Positions 35,797-44,676 of a stretch of 64,000 bases of DNA are shown in pieces. The notes under the pieces were generated by a model that saw nothing but the letters and a program-made list of their open reading frames with translations, ran no database searches and was not told the DNA's origin. This stretch comes from RFSX01 sp964591455. GTDB taxonomy: Bacteria; Bacteroidota; Bacteroidia; Chitinophagales; Saprospiraceae. The stretch is taken from positions 12,967 through 76,966 of the forward strand of contig CAZQDZ010000020.1 of NCBI GenBank assembly GCA_964591455.1. Reading direction: 5' to 3'. A program made the position numbers and the translations under genes. Each line of letters starts with the position of its first letter. Positions within the stretch are counted from its first letter, which is position 1.

Positions 35797-36327
35797 TTAT
35801 TCGCTTGATTCAGCTGTTTCTTTCTTATCTACTTTACCCTTAATAGTTACATAGCTATTAACAGGGTCAGTGTTTGCAGTAATAGTTACTCTCTTAGATT
35901 GTACTTGACCACCGACTTTACCTTTGTTCTTAGTATCGAACTGAACTTTAATTTCAGAAGACTCACCTGGTGCAATTGGCTCTCTAGGCCAAGATGGTAC
36001 TGTACATCCACAAGTCGCTTTAGCGTTAGAAATGATAAGTGGCTCATCACCTGTGTTTTTGAATTTGTATACGTGAGTTACTTTCTCTCCTTCCATCACC
36101 GTACCAAAATCAAACTCTGTCTCTTCGAACTCTACTGTAGTCACCGGACCTACTGGTACATCTGGCTCTGCAGCCGCAGGGTTAGCAATTGGCGTAATTT
36201 CATTTTTTGCAGGCGCAGAATTTGGAACTGGCGCAGATGGTGCAACTTCAGCTGTAGAGCCTGACTCTGATTTACATCCTACCATAACTACTAGGGCGAA
36301 TGCAAGGAAAACCAAGATTTTATTCAT
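35797..36327 (-). CDS. DUF1573 domain lipoprotein
   Basis: A 176-residue lipoprotein (MNKILVFLAFALVVMVGC, Cys18) with a Pro/Ala-rich linker (about residues 25-60) and a DUF1573 immunoglobulin-like domain: EFDFGTVMEGEKVTHVYKFKNTG, PLIISNAKATCGCTVPSWPREP and GESSEIKVQFDTKNKGKVGGQVQ. The ATCGCT cysteine pair is conserved. Function unknown; common in Bacteroidota envelopes. A TATATTTG box on the minus strand lies at 36363-36370, about 36 bases upstream of the start. Confidence 0.9.
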   Translation of the reverse strand: MNKILVFLAFALVVMVGCKSESGSTAEVAPSAPVPNSAPAKNEITPIANPAAAEPDVPVGPVTTVEFEETEFDFGTVMEGEKVTHVYKFKNTGDEPLIISNAKATCGCTVPSWPREPIAPGESSEIKVQFDTKNKGKVGGQVQSKRVTITANTDPVNSYVTIKGKVDKKETAESSE

Positions 36328-36362
36328 TTTACTAGATAATTTTTTTGATTAAAATTTCACCA

Positions 36363-36370
36363 CAAATATA
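36363..36370 (-). promoter_or_regulatory. Candidate -7 box for the DUF1573 gene
   Basis: TATATTTG on the minus strand matches TAnnTTTG, 35 bases before the ATG. No clear TTG at -33. Confidence 0.4.
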
Positions 36371-36463
36371 TTCCATATTATGAGTTGTGTAAAGGCTTGA
36401 TTATAAAGACTTAAGTCATTAACAAGCGATTAACAAACAAATTGAGGGCTATTTGTATTTATT

Positions 36464-38116
36464 TCATCCTCTTTTCTCATGTTGTTCTGTCATCCACTCT
36501 TGAAACTCCTCTATATCCATTGTATTAAGGCACTGATGATTAAGTAAATTACCTTTTCTAGCAGAAGCAACGCCATAACTCATATCAGATATACCTTTTA
36601 TGCTATGCGCATCAGGATTAATGGATATGAGGACACCTTTGTCCGTAGCTTGACGAATCCATCGCCAATCCATGTCCAACCTGTTCGGATTTGCATTCAG
36701 CTCTATCGCTACATTATTGGCGGCACAGGCATTTATGATCTTTTCATAGTCTACAGGGTATCCTTCTCGGCTGAGAAGTAATCTCCCTGTAGGATGGCCA
36801 AGTATGGACGTATATGGATTTTCAATGGCAGTGATTAAGCGCTTGGTGGCTTTGGCTTCACCCATCTTAAGATTAGAATGAATGGATGCGACTACAATAT
36901 CGAGATAACCCAATATTTCGTCTGAGTAATCGAGGCTGCCATCGGATAATATATCAGACTCTATCCCAGAGAAAAATGAAATCTCATCATATTCCTGGTC
37001 CAAATCTCTGATGGCATCCAATTGCTGTAATAACCTTTCTTCTTGAAGGCCATTGGCATAGAAGGCACTTTTGCTATGGTCTGTCATTACCAGATATTCG
37101 TAGCCTTTCTCCGCACAGGCCTCTAGCATTTCTTCTAATGTATTGACGCCATCGCTATAAGTACTATGATTATGTATGCACCCTCTTATTTGCTCCTCCG
37201 ATATGATGTCTTCGTGTATGCCATACGCAGACAAGTTTGGAATATTTTCCTTTTCTCTAAATTCTGGGATGTAGTAGGGAAGGTTGTTATCAGTGAACAC
37301 GGACATCTTATCAGCATAGATACCTTGCTTTGGCTGGGGTTTAAGAGCCTGCCAAAAGGCTTCGTCTGAGCTTAATCTCTCAACCTCGAAGGTATATTCA
37401 TCGGTGGCACAATGGTGGATGTTTAAGGGCAAAGCATGCAAAAACCAGTTAGTATCTGTCAGGATGGTGGATTCTTCCTTTTCTAAAAATTGATTGAAAG
37501 CCATTTTATCCGCGGTGGTCAGTATGTCTATTTGGCCAATGATATTAGATTTTCTAGCCACTTCTCCTACATAGACAACTTGTATCTCTCCTAAGGCCTC
37601 TTTTACTTTTTTGAGAAACTCATTGACCAGAATAAGGGCATTAGCATAGTGTAACTTACCGCGAGAATCTACATGATAGTTAAGTTGGTTTTTTAAGTTC
37701 TCTTGAGTCTTGGCACCAAAACCCTTCACATCAACCAATCGATTTTCATTAATCGCGTATAATAATTCTCCGATAGATTCAATACTCAGAGTTTCCCAGA
37801 TGACTTTTACCTTTTTGGGACCCAATCCTTTTATAGTCAGGATCTCTTGTATGCCTATAGGTGTCTTGTCTTTGTACTGCTCCATCGTCTGTATTTCGCC
37901 AGTATCTAGGAGTTCACGTATCTTGATAGATATGGTTTTACCTATGCCTGCAATATTATTGATGGCATAGGTTTCCATGTCCGTGATAGGTTGTGGCCAC
38001 TTTCTGATTGCGAGATAGGCATTGGTGTATGCTCTGGTCTTAAATGAGTTTTCACCATGTAATTCCATTAGTTTGCCTAGGAAATTGATCTGTTTTGCTA
38101 TTTCTTTATTTGTCAA
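36464..38116 (-). CDS. polX: PolX-family protein with PHP domain, degenerate polymerase site
   Basis: A PolX-type DNA repair protein: N-terminal helix-hairpin-helix/8-kDa region (GIGKTISIKIRELL, IKGLGPKKVKVIWETL), a Pol beta-like palm and a C-terminal PHP exonuclease domain. The PHP metal ligands look complete: CIHNHSTYSDG, MTDHS, FFSGIESDIL, VVASIH, ILGHPTG and INPDAHS. The palm is altered: the usual GDIDIL is GQIDIL and the GSxRR motif is not recognisable, so one catalytic Asp is Gln. Start uncertain: TTG at 38116 begins LTNKEIAKQI as in relatives; an upstream ATG at 38167 adds 17 residues. Confidence 0.85.
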   Translation of the reverse strand: MTNKEIAKQINFLGKLMELHGENSFKTRAYTNAYLAIRKWPQPITDMETYAINNIAGIGKTISIKIRELLDTGEIQTMEQYKDKTPIGIQEILTIKGLGPKKVKVIWETLSIESIGELLYAINENRLVDVKGFGAKTQENLKNQLNYHVDSRGKLHYANALILVNEFLKKVKEALGEIQVVYVGEVARKSNIIGQIDILTTADKMAFNQFLEKEESTILTDTNWFLHALPLNIHHCATDEYTFEVERLSSDEAFWQALKPQPKQGIYADKMSVFTDNNLPYYIPEFREKENIPNLSAYGIHEDIISEEQIRGCIHNHSTYSDGVNTLEEMLEACAEKGYEYLVMTDHSKSAFYANGLQEERLLQQLDAIRDLDQEYDEISFFSGIESDILSDGSLDYSDEILGYLDIVVASIHSNLKMGEAKATKRLITAIENPYTSILGHPTGRLLLSREGYPVDYEKIINACAANNVAIELNANPNRLDMDWRWIRQATDKGVLISINPDAHSIKGISDMSYGVASARKGNLLNHQCLNTMDIEEFQEWMTEQHEKRG

Positions 38117-38212
38117 TACGCTACTTTTTTTCACAAATCTGTGTAAAAACCTTAATTTTTTATACAAACATCAGATACATTCATTTATTTTCGCATTATA
38201 AAAAATCGTAAT

Positions 38213-38797
38213 ATGAAATCTACAATTTTTGTTTTTGCACTAGTGATGTTTTTCGCTTGTGGTAATTCTGGCACTTCAGGTGGACCTTTGGCAAATCTTG
38301 ATGGGTTCGAAAAAATTGATGCAGGTAATGGTACCAAGCAAGTCATGAAAAAAGATGGAGAGGGCAATCTACTTGAAGCAGGATTCACCCAGAATGGCAG
38401 TAAGACGGGTGCATGGTTAACCTACTTTACAGGCAAAGATGCTGGTAGAATGAAGACAATGGCTTCATACACTAGTGGTATTTTAAATGGACCTTATTTC
38501 GAATTTAATAACAGAGGTCAGATTGAATCAGAGAGTAATTACGTGGATAATAAGTATCACGGTAAAGTGATATCCTACAAATTTGGAAGACCGCTTATTG
38601 TAAAAACCTACTCCAGAGGGGAGCTGAATGGCTTGTCTACAGATTATTACTCTGATGGTGTTGTTCAGAAAGAAACCAACTTCAAAAACGGTAAGCAAGA
38701 TGGAAGTATGAAGTGGTACAATGAAGATGGCAAGATGACGATGCAATATGAGTACGAGAACGGCAAGAAAATAAGTGGCGGGATTATAAACGAGTAA
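38213..38797 (+). CDS. Lipoprotein with YwqK/MORN-type repeats
   Basis: A 194-residue lipoprotein (MKSTIFVFALVMFFACG, Cys16) with four to five short repeats of the toxin-antitoxin YwqK/MORN_2 kind: TGAWLTYF, NGPYFEFNNRGQIESESNY, HGKVISYKFG, NGLSTDYYSDGVVQKETNFKNG and DGSMKWYNEDGKMTMQYEYENGK. Such repeats are widespread in Bacteroidota lipoproteins with no agreed function. Followed by a repeat-plus-terminator. Confidence 0.8.
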   Translation: MKSTIFVFALVMFFACGNSGTSGGPLANLDGFEKIDAGNGTKQVMKKDGEGNLLEAGFTQNGSKTGAWLTYFTGKDAGRMKTMASYTSGILNGPYFEFNNRGQIESESNYVDNKYHGKVISYKFGRPLIVKTYSRGELNGLSTDYYSDGVVQKETNFKNGKQDGSMKWYNEDGKMTMQYEYENGKKISGGIINE

Positions 38798-38824
38798 TCA
38801 CCAAAGCTTTAATATTAAGATATA
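38795..38824 (+). repeat. 30-nt direct repeat at gene end, copy 1
   Basis: TAATCACCAAAGCTTTAATA and 10 further identical bases also occur at 40983-41012. Here it includes the stop codon of the YwqK-type lipoprotein; each copy leads into a terminator hairpin. Confidence 0.8.
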
Positions 38825-38830
38825 TATAAT

Positions 38831-38860
38831 GGCTGGCTTCTAACGAGGTCAGCCTTTTTT
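38831..38860 (+). terminator. Rho-independent terminator
   Basis: GGCTGGC/GTCAGCC, 7-bp stem with one G-T pair, followed by six T. Confidence 0.7.
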
Positions 38861-38929
38861 GCTGTTTACCCTTTATTTGGTCTTGATAAATTAGTATTTT
38901 CAGATTTTACTAGTACAAATTCCTTGCTC

Positions 38930-40960
38930 ATGTCTAAAGTTATAACTGTCTTATGCCTTCTTGCAATTGCTTCAAGTCCTGGTCAGGCACAGTTATATTG
39001 TAGCGAGACAAAAATAACAGCCTCTGATAGTGATATAGATGATAGATTCTCAGATTGCATTGCCACATCAGGAGATAGAGTAGTTGTAGGCTCTGTACTT
39101 GATGATGATAATGGGATGAGTTCCGGTAGCATTTATATCTATGACTGGGATGGCACAAGCTGGGTAGAGACTAAAGTTACTGCTTCAGATGGCGCTGCAG
39201 GAGATTTATTTGGCGCAAGTATAGATATATCAGGAGATAGGATAATTGTAGGTGCATATCAAGATGACGATAATGGTGTTGGTTCAGGAAGTGTCTATAT
39301 CTATGATTGGGATGGTAGCAATTGGTTAGAAACAAAGATCACCGCATCTGATGGTGATGTAGATGATATTTTTGGAATAAGTGTAGGTGTGTCTGGAGAT
39401 AGGATAATTGTAGGTGCATATCAAGATGACGATAATGGAGTCGATTCAGGAAGTGCCTATATATATGATTGGGATGGTACCAATTGGGTAGAGACAAAAA
39501 TCACGGCATCTGACGGACAAGATTTCGACTGGTATGGAGATGATGCTTCTATCTCTGGTGATAGAGTCGTTATCGGTTGTGTAGAAGGTGGTGACGGTGG
39601 CCCGGGAGTTGCTTATCTGTATGATTGGGATGGAACTTCATGGGTAGAAACAATGATAACTGCATCAGATGGGGACCCTTTTGATTACTTTGGATTTAGA
39701 GTTTCCATTTCAGGAGATAGGATGGTAGTAAGTTCATTTTTTGATGACGTAAATGGGGTCTTTTCTGGTAGCGCTTATATCTACGAATGGAATGGTGCCA
39801 GTTGGATAGAAACAAAAATTACAGCATCCGATGGAGAATCTGGTGACGATTATAGTAGAGATGTAAGCATTTATAATGATCATGTTATTGTTGGGGCTCA
39901 TTTTGATGATGACAATGGATCCAACTCAGGAAGTGGTTATTATTATAACTGGGATGGTACCAGTTGGGTAGAAACAAAATTAACCGCATCTGATGGCGCT
40001 GCAGGAGATAGATTTGGCAGACAAGTAGCTATAGTAGATGAGAGAATCGTTATCGCAGCCAATTTTGATGATGATAATGCAACGGACTCTGGTAGTGCCT
40101 ACATCTATGATTTTTCACCCATGTATTATGCAGACTCCGACGGCGATGGATTTGGAGATATGAATAGTTCTATGTCGGCCTGCACTGCCCCTTCAGGGTA
40201 TGTAACAGATGATACAGATTGTGATGATTCTAATGCAAATGTGTACCCAGGCGCTGTAGAAATATGTAATGGCATAGACGATGACTGTGACGGCCAGATT
40301 GACGAAGGTGCAGGAGGGAATACTTATTATGCAGACTCTGATGGCGATGGATTTGGTGACATGAATATTTCTATGTCAGCCTGCATTGCCCCTTCAGGGT
40401 ATGTAGCTGATGATACAGATTGTGATGATGCTAATGCAAATGTGTACCCAGGTGCAGTAGAAATATGTAATGGCATAGATGATGACTGTGACGGCCAGAT
40501 TGACGAAGGCGCAGTCGGGAATAATTATTATGCAGACTCCGATGGCGATGGATTTGGTGACATGAATAATTCCATGTCAGCCTGCACTGCCCCTTCCGGA
40601 TATGTAGCTGATAATACAGATTGTGATGATGCTGATGCAAGTGTGTATCCTGGCGCTCTTGAGATTTGTGATGGTATAGATAATGACTGTAGTGGCATAG
40701 CGGATGATAGTACACTTTGTCTATGTCCCAATGGATTACAACAGAATACTTTCTTAGGTCATACTATATTCTGGACAGATGCTGCGAATTGGTCTCTAGG
40801 CACTGTGCCTACATTATGTGATCATGTGATAATTCCTGCTGGATTGACTTGTGTATTATTAGCGTCAGAATCAGGAGAATGTTTTACACTAGAGGTGCAA
40901 GGAAATGCATCTTTTGAAGTTCAGTCAGGAGGTTTGTTTGATGTTGTTGCTCCTGGTTAA
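38930..40960 (+). CDS. FG-GAP and MopE repeat surface protein
   Basis: A 676-residue exported protein (signal to about residue 21, SPGQAQ). Residues about 25-395 form seven FG-GAP-like blades (ITASDG...GDRVVVG...DDDNG...SGSAYIYDWDG...WVETK) of about 59 residues. Then three MopE-type metal-binding repeats of 67 residues, 201 nt apart at DNA level (40124, 40325, 40526): YYADSDGDGFGD...DCDD...VYPGAVEICNGIDDDCDGQID. The C-terminal 75 residues are a cysteine-bearing beta module; no T9SS sorting domain is visible, which is unusual for this type. Start at the ATG at 38930, not the TTG at 38924. Confidence 0.8.
   Translation: MSKVITVLCLLAIASSPGQAQLYCSETKITASDSDIDDRFSDCIATSGDRVVVGSVLDDDNGMSSGSIYIYDWDGTSWVETKVTASDGAAGDLFGASIDISGDRIIVGAYQDDDNGVGSGSVYIYDWDGSNWLETKITASDGDVDDIFGISVGVSGDRIIVGAYQDDDNGVDSGSAYIYDWDGTNWVETKITASDGQDFDWYGDDASISGDRVVIGCVEGGDGGPGVAYLYDWDGTSWVETMITASDGDPFDYFGFRVSISGDRMVVSSFFDDVNGVFSGSAYIYEWNGASWIETKITASDGESGDDYSRDVSIYNDHVIVGAHFDDDNGSNSGSGYYYNWDGTSWVETKLTASDGAAGDRFGRQVAIVDERIVIAANFDDDNATDSGSAYIYDFSPMYYADSDGDGFGDMNSSMSACTAPSGYVTDDTDCDDSNANVYPGAVEICNGIDDDCDGQIDEGAGGNTYYADSDGDGFGDMNISMSACIAPSGYVADDTDCDDANANVYPGAVEICNGIDDDCDGQIDEGAVGNNYYADSDGDGFGDMNNSMSACTAPSGYVADNTDCDDADASVYPGALEICDGIDNDCSGIADDSTLCLCPNGLQQNTFLGHTIFWTDAANWSLGTVPTLCDHVIIPAGLTCVLLASESGECFTLEVQGNASFEVQSGGLFDVVAPG
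40124..40728 (+). repeat. Three 201-nt tandem coding repeats (MopE units)
   Basis: Unit starts at 40124, 40325 and 40526 with the same TATTATGCAGACTC opening; units 1 and 2 are nearly identical at nucleotide level, unit 3 more divergent towards its end. Confidence 0.85.
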
Positions 40961-40982
40961 CTAAAATTCATAAGCGGTTATG

Positions 40983-41012
40983 TAATCACCAAAGCTTTAA
41001 TATTAAGATATA
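40983..41012 (+). repeat. 30-nt direct repeat, copy 2
   Basis: Identical over 30 bases to 38795-38824; here it lies 22 bases after the stop of the FG-GAP gene, again just before a terminator. Confidence 0.8.
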
Positions 41013-41016
41013 ATAA

Positions 41017-41047
41017 GGGCTGTTTCCTCTAAGGACACAGCCTTTTT
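41017..41047 (+). terminator. Rho-independent terminator
   Basis: GGCTGT/ACAGCC with a 13-base loop and TTTTT. Same design as the terminator after copy 1. Confidence 0.65.
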
Positions 41048-41147
41048 CATACCAGATAGGCCACATTGGATATGGTTTTATAGCACAAATTATTTATATA
41101 TACTTAACTCATTGTCATGTAGTTAAGATACATATTACAAAAATTTA

Positions 41148-41155
41148 TATATTTG
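41148..41155 (+). promoter_or_regulatory. Candidate -7 box of the helicase-like/HsdR-N operon
   Basis: TATATTTG, an exact TAnnTTTG match, 17 bases before the ATG at 41173. No clear TTG at -33. Confidence 0.45.
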
Positions 41156-41172
41156 AGGTAAATCCAATATTT

Positions 41173-43383
41173 ATGATGTCCTCATTAGCCCAACTTGTTG
41201 CACCCCACCACTTACTGGCAGACAATATACCCAGCCAATTAATTGGTTTTGATTACAGAGAGCACTGTCTCCAATCTGTTTTCTGGAACGTCTACAGGAA
41301 TCTGGAACAAGGGAAGCGAACTGTCCTTGTTTGTGATAATGAGAAGGATCTGCAGTATATTTTCTATCTGCTTTCGACTTACAATGTTCATCAGTTATCA
41401 TTGCTTATTCATAATAATAGCAAGGTCAGCGAATCTCTTGTAGAAAAATTCGAACAAGAAGCCAATCGCAAATTAGCCAGCAATCAGAGAAGAGAGACAA
41501 CCTTATATGATATACTTATAAGTCTTAGAAATAGGACAGCACAAAATGTCAAAAACCTTAGTGAAGCTATAATCGGCAATAAGTCGGTACTCGACTTACA
41601 AGATCTTACACTTTCTGCTAAGCAGTATCAAGATGGTTTTATCTCTCATAGTCTTTTTGATGCAATTTCTGGAAGTGATGTGCAAAGGAAAACTGCAATC
41701 TATGATCAGGCGCAGAAATTATATAAATCTAAGTTTCAGTTTCTAGATAGAGAAGTACCTATCAATAAGGAAACTTTGAATAATGAAGATAGGACAGCTA
41801 TCCTGACAATGATCAATGAACTAATATCTCAGGCAGAGTTGCTTGAAAATAAAAGCAGCATTGTAGAATCGGCGATAAGACAGAAGGTAGAACTTCAGCA
41901 CACGAATAGTTTGTCTCAGGTAAAAGATGAGGTCATGAACCTCCAAACTTTACTCAAACAATCAAAACCTTATAATGAGACAGATTTAACCAAACTACTT
42001 TTTCAAGAGCAAACGTTATTTAAAAAATTAGATATTGGATCAGAGGCACCGACAACGGAGGCAGAATTGGAAGAAGGACTGGCAAGAATAAAATATGCAC
42101 TGGAGAATAGATATGCCTCGCATTATAGAATGATTCACCTGGAGACTGAGACCAAGTTGGCTATGCTTACGCCAGCAAGTTCTAGTAGCATGGACATCAT
42201 GTCTTTCCTTGATGGTGTCAATGAGTTAATGACCAAAGTCAAACAATATGATATCCTGATAGATTTCAAAGTAAGGAAAAGCACAGCCTTCAAATTTCAG
42301 AGAGACAATCTTATAATGCTCAAAAATAGATTGGAATCTGCCAGATATTTTATAGAAGCCAATCAGGATTATTGGGAGTGGTTAGATTTTCAAGCCTCAC
42401 TGAGTGATGTAGACAGATCAGTCGTTTCTGAACTGAAAAGTCAAACAGGGTTTTGGGGGGATGCATTTCAGCGACAGTACCTTGGCTATGTGGTCAATCA
42501 GAAGAAAGTAGAAATGGAATCAGTAACTGACCTCACATTACCGCTCGGAGAAGCATTAGCAGCTTATACCAATAATCATCATCAAGATATCTTCCATCTC
42601 TGGGATGAGCAGAAGAGTATTATAAAGCCAGTCTCTGATGACTGGAAGTTCTTTTTAGATGAGAATGCCATTAGTTTACTTGATCGTTACCCAGTATTGG
42701 TGGTCAGTTCTGATTTCTATAAATCATATGGCGCCCGTCTGGTAAACGCAACAGATGTTTTTTACTTTGTCGATCACCTACCTAAGGAGCACTACGAACA
42801 TAAGACATCTAATGTCAGTTTTGGATACAATAACAACTACAAAGATGCGCTCCGTCAATCCTCTGCTGACAATAATTCATTTGCGGTATCTACTAATACA
42901 GATTCTTCTTACTTGGTCACAAAGAGATTAGAGAACATGCCATTGGCTGATAGAAATATTGCAGCTAATTATCTAGGTAAGAAGATGAGAAGATTAGCAC
43001 CTAAGTATAAGATATATCAATTAAGACATCATGCCATAATCTCCTTTTGGTCTGATAAATGGAATACACAGCTGCTAGAGCAACTTGCTGAGCAGGGCAT
43101 TAAAGAAATATTCTCTGATGATGACGCTATAAATCTTATCCCAGCCACATTAGCAGACGCGGACAGGTCAGTTCACATATTGCTCGAAGATAATTTCTTT
43201 GCAAGAGAATCAGAGGTCACAGTCATCCAACAACACATATTATTGGACGAATTGCAAACAGCAGGTATGACTATAAAATCCTTAGATAATTATAAGTGGA
43301 TGACTACTGGAAAAAGTGAGTTCCAGAAAATTGTATCTGATATAATTCAGTTTGAAGAAACAACGCAGTTCCAAACAGTCTAG
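41173..43383 (+). CDS. Large protein with degenerate SF1 helicase-like features
   Basis: A 736-residue soluble protein I cannot place firmly. The start reads like a superfamily 1 (DNA2/NAM7-type) helicase in which the P-loop is missing: FDYREHCLQSVFWNVYRNLEQGKRTVLVCDNEKDLQYIFYLL (residues 26-67) has the strand and helix order after Walker A but no GxGKT. A long helical, coiled-coil-rich middle follows (about 70-480), then YPVLVVSSDFYKSYG (near 506), where a Walker B might sit, without DEAx. No transmembrane segment. It may bind nucleic acid or be a scaffold. Its TAG overlaps the GTG of the next gene by one base. Confidence 0.6.
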   Translation: MMSSLAQLVAPHHLLADNIPSQLIGFDYREHCLQSVFWNVYRNLEQGKRTVLVCDNEKDLQYIFYLLSTYNVHQLSLLIHNNSKVSESLVEKFEQEANRKLASNQRRETTLYDILISLRNRTAQNVKNLSEAIIGNKSVLDLQDLTLSAKQYQDGFISHSLFDAISGSDVQRKTAIYDQAQKLYKSKFQFLDREVPINKETLNNEDRTAILTMINELISQAELLENKSSIVESAIRQKVELQHTNSLSQVKDEVMNLQTLLKQSKPYNETDLTKLLFQEQTLFKKLDIGSEAPTTEAELEEGLARIKYALENRYASHYRMIHLETETKLAMLTPASSSSMDIMSFLDGVNELMTKVKQYDILIDFKVRKSTAFKFQRDNLIMLKNRLESARYFIEANQDYWEWLDFQASLSDVDRSVVSELKSQTGFWGDAFQRQYLGYVVNQKKVEMESVTDLTLPLGEALAAYTNNHHQDIFHLWDEQKSIIKPVSDDWKFFLDENAISLLDRYPVLVVSSDFYKSYGARLVNATDVFYFVDHLPKEHYEHKTSNVSFGYNNNYKDALRQSSADNNSFAVSTNTDSSYLVTKRLENMPLADRNIAANYLGKKMRRLAPKYKIYQLRHHAIISFWSDKWNTQLLEQLAEQGIKEIFSDDDAINLIPATLADADRSVHILLEDNFFARESEVTVIQQHILLDELQTAGMTIKSLDNYKWMTTGKSEFQKIVSDIIQFEETTQFQTV

Positions 43384-43832
43384 TGGACATACAATTAGAC
43401 CTCAATCTTACTAAGTATCATGACCAACTGAAATTTTCTCAGACAGATGGTCAGCACACAATATGGGACCCAGTTCGTAAGGAATATTATAAAGTTGCTC
43501 CCGAAGAAATTGTCAGACAATCCTGGCTCTTGTATTTGCATCATGATTATAAGCAAAGCTATGCCTCCATGTCCGTGGAGAAGCAACTCATTGTAAGTGG
43601 ACTTAAGAGAAGATTTGATCTGGTCCTATACAAGAAGTCTCAGCCATATATTCTTTTTGAATTCAAAGCACCAGAACAACCACTCACTTCAGACGTCGGT
43701 CTTCAAGTGGCACAGTACAATCAAATCCTACAAGTGCCCTATATCGTTATAAGTAATGGAATAAGTTCTTATTGCTTTCATGTAGATGCAGAGAAGAAAG
43801 AGGTAGAAACAGTAGAGACGTTGCCGTTGTAG
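43383..43832 (+). CDS. HsdR N-terminal-domain type nuclease-like protein
   Basis: A 149-residue protein matching the type I restriction R-subunit N-terminal domain (HSDR_N_2). The PD-(D/E)xK core is visible: Glu66 in VEKQLI, Asp79 in RRFDLVLY, Glu93-Phe-Lys95 in LFEFKAP, and the downstream QVAQYN. No helicase or HsdM/HsdS genes are adjacent, so this is not a classical restriction system; stand-alone proteins of this type are common in Bacteroidota. GTG start at 43383 shares a base with the preceding TAG (TAGTG), so it is coupled to the helicase-like gene. Confidence 0.8.
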   Translation: MDIQLDLNLTKYHDQLKFSQTDGQHTIWDPVRKEYYKVAPEEIVRQSWLLYLHHDYKQSYASMSVEKQLIVSGLKRRFDLVLYKKSQPYILFEFKAPEQPLTSDVGLQVAQYNQILQVPYIVISNGISSYCFHVDAEKKEVETVETLPL

Positions 43833-43844
43833 TTTTGTTTTAAT

Positions 43845-44283
43845 GTTCCATTCGGCGTACGAAGAGCCCTGTGCTTCTCAACACTCCGATCGATTTGAAA
43901 AGATGAGGATACGCATCCTTTTCATGTCGACCTTGCGGAGACATCTCCGTGCTCGCAAAGGGTTAGGTTGATTAGATAGCTGTCTTGCTTTATTTCATGT
44001 TCCATTGCGAAAACGGAGAACTCTCTACTCCGCTGGGTGCCGATCGAGTTGAAAAAGGGGGGTGTAAATGGACACTTTCCAAATCGACCTTGTGGAGATT
44101 TCTCCTTGCTCGCAAAGGGGTAGTAGGTTTGTAAAGTCAGTTTTCTTATTAGAATCATTCCCGATTGCGGACGGAGAACTCTCTACTCCGCTGCGCTGCG
44201 ATTGAGTGGGAAAGATGAAGGAGTAAACATCCTTTTCATGTCGACCTTACGAAAATTTCTTCGTGCTCGGTAAGGGTATGCTA
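43845..44283 (+). repeat. 159-nt repeat array, left part (units A, B, C)
   Basis: Three units starting at 43845, 43999 and about 44157. The core of each is GTTCCATTGCG, AGAACTCTCTACTCCGCTGC, a CGATCGAGT segment, a G-run, and ATCGACCTTGTGGAGATTTC then TCCGTGCTCG. Unit B is close to the units on the right; A and C are older variants that share CCTTTTCATGTCGACCTT. The 43-nt tail after unit A (43956-43998) recurs after unit E with three differences. Not coding in a convincing way. Confidence 0.85.
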
Positions 44284-44364
44284 TTAGGAGAAAAGGAGGT
44301 ATGTAGTGATCATGATATTAAGTTAGAACTAAATTCTATAGATTTATGAAATTCAAAACCATTC

Positions 44365-44676
44365 ATGAGAGACTATGCTTTTTATGTATATATTCTAAGT
44401 AATCCCAAAAGGACTGTACTATATATTGGAATGACAAATAGTATGGTTAGGCGCCTGGATGAACACATTAAAAATAAATTAAAAGGGAATACTTTTGCTA
44501 GCAAATATAATTGTGGTGACATTATTTATTATGAGGTTTTTCAATATGTAAATGAGGCTATAGCTCGTGAAAAGCAATTAAAGAAATGGAGTAGAAAGAA
44601 GAAAGAAGAATTGATTTCATCATATAATAGACATTGGCTTACACTAAATGAAAACTTCAAACTAGATAATGAATGA
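44365..44676 (+). CDS. GIY-YIG nuclease domain protein inside the repeat array
   Basis: A 103-residue single-domain GIY-YIG endonuclease of the UPF0213/YhbQ-like type: YVYILS and VLYIGMT (the GIY and YIG strands), arginines at 29-30, catalytic Glu69 in EAIAREKQLKKW, and the C-terminal HWLTL (NPxWxDL in relatives). It would need a metal ion to nick or cut DNA. It sits between unit C and the right half of the next unit of the 159-nt repeat array; repeat sequence resumes on the base after its stop codon. A role in spreading or maintaining the repeats is inference. Confidence 0.88.
   Translation: MRDYAFYVYILSNPKRTVLYIGMTNSMVRRLDEHIKNKLKGNTFASKYNCGDIIYYEVFQYVNEAIAREKQLKKWSRKKKEELISSYNRHWLTLNENFKLDNE

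Noticed and set aside
43383..43832. Type I restriction-modification system
   Set aside because: Only the HsdR N-terminal type domain is present; there is no translocase domain, HsdM or HsdS in the window.
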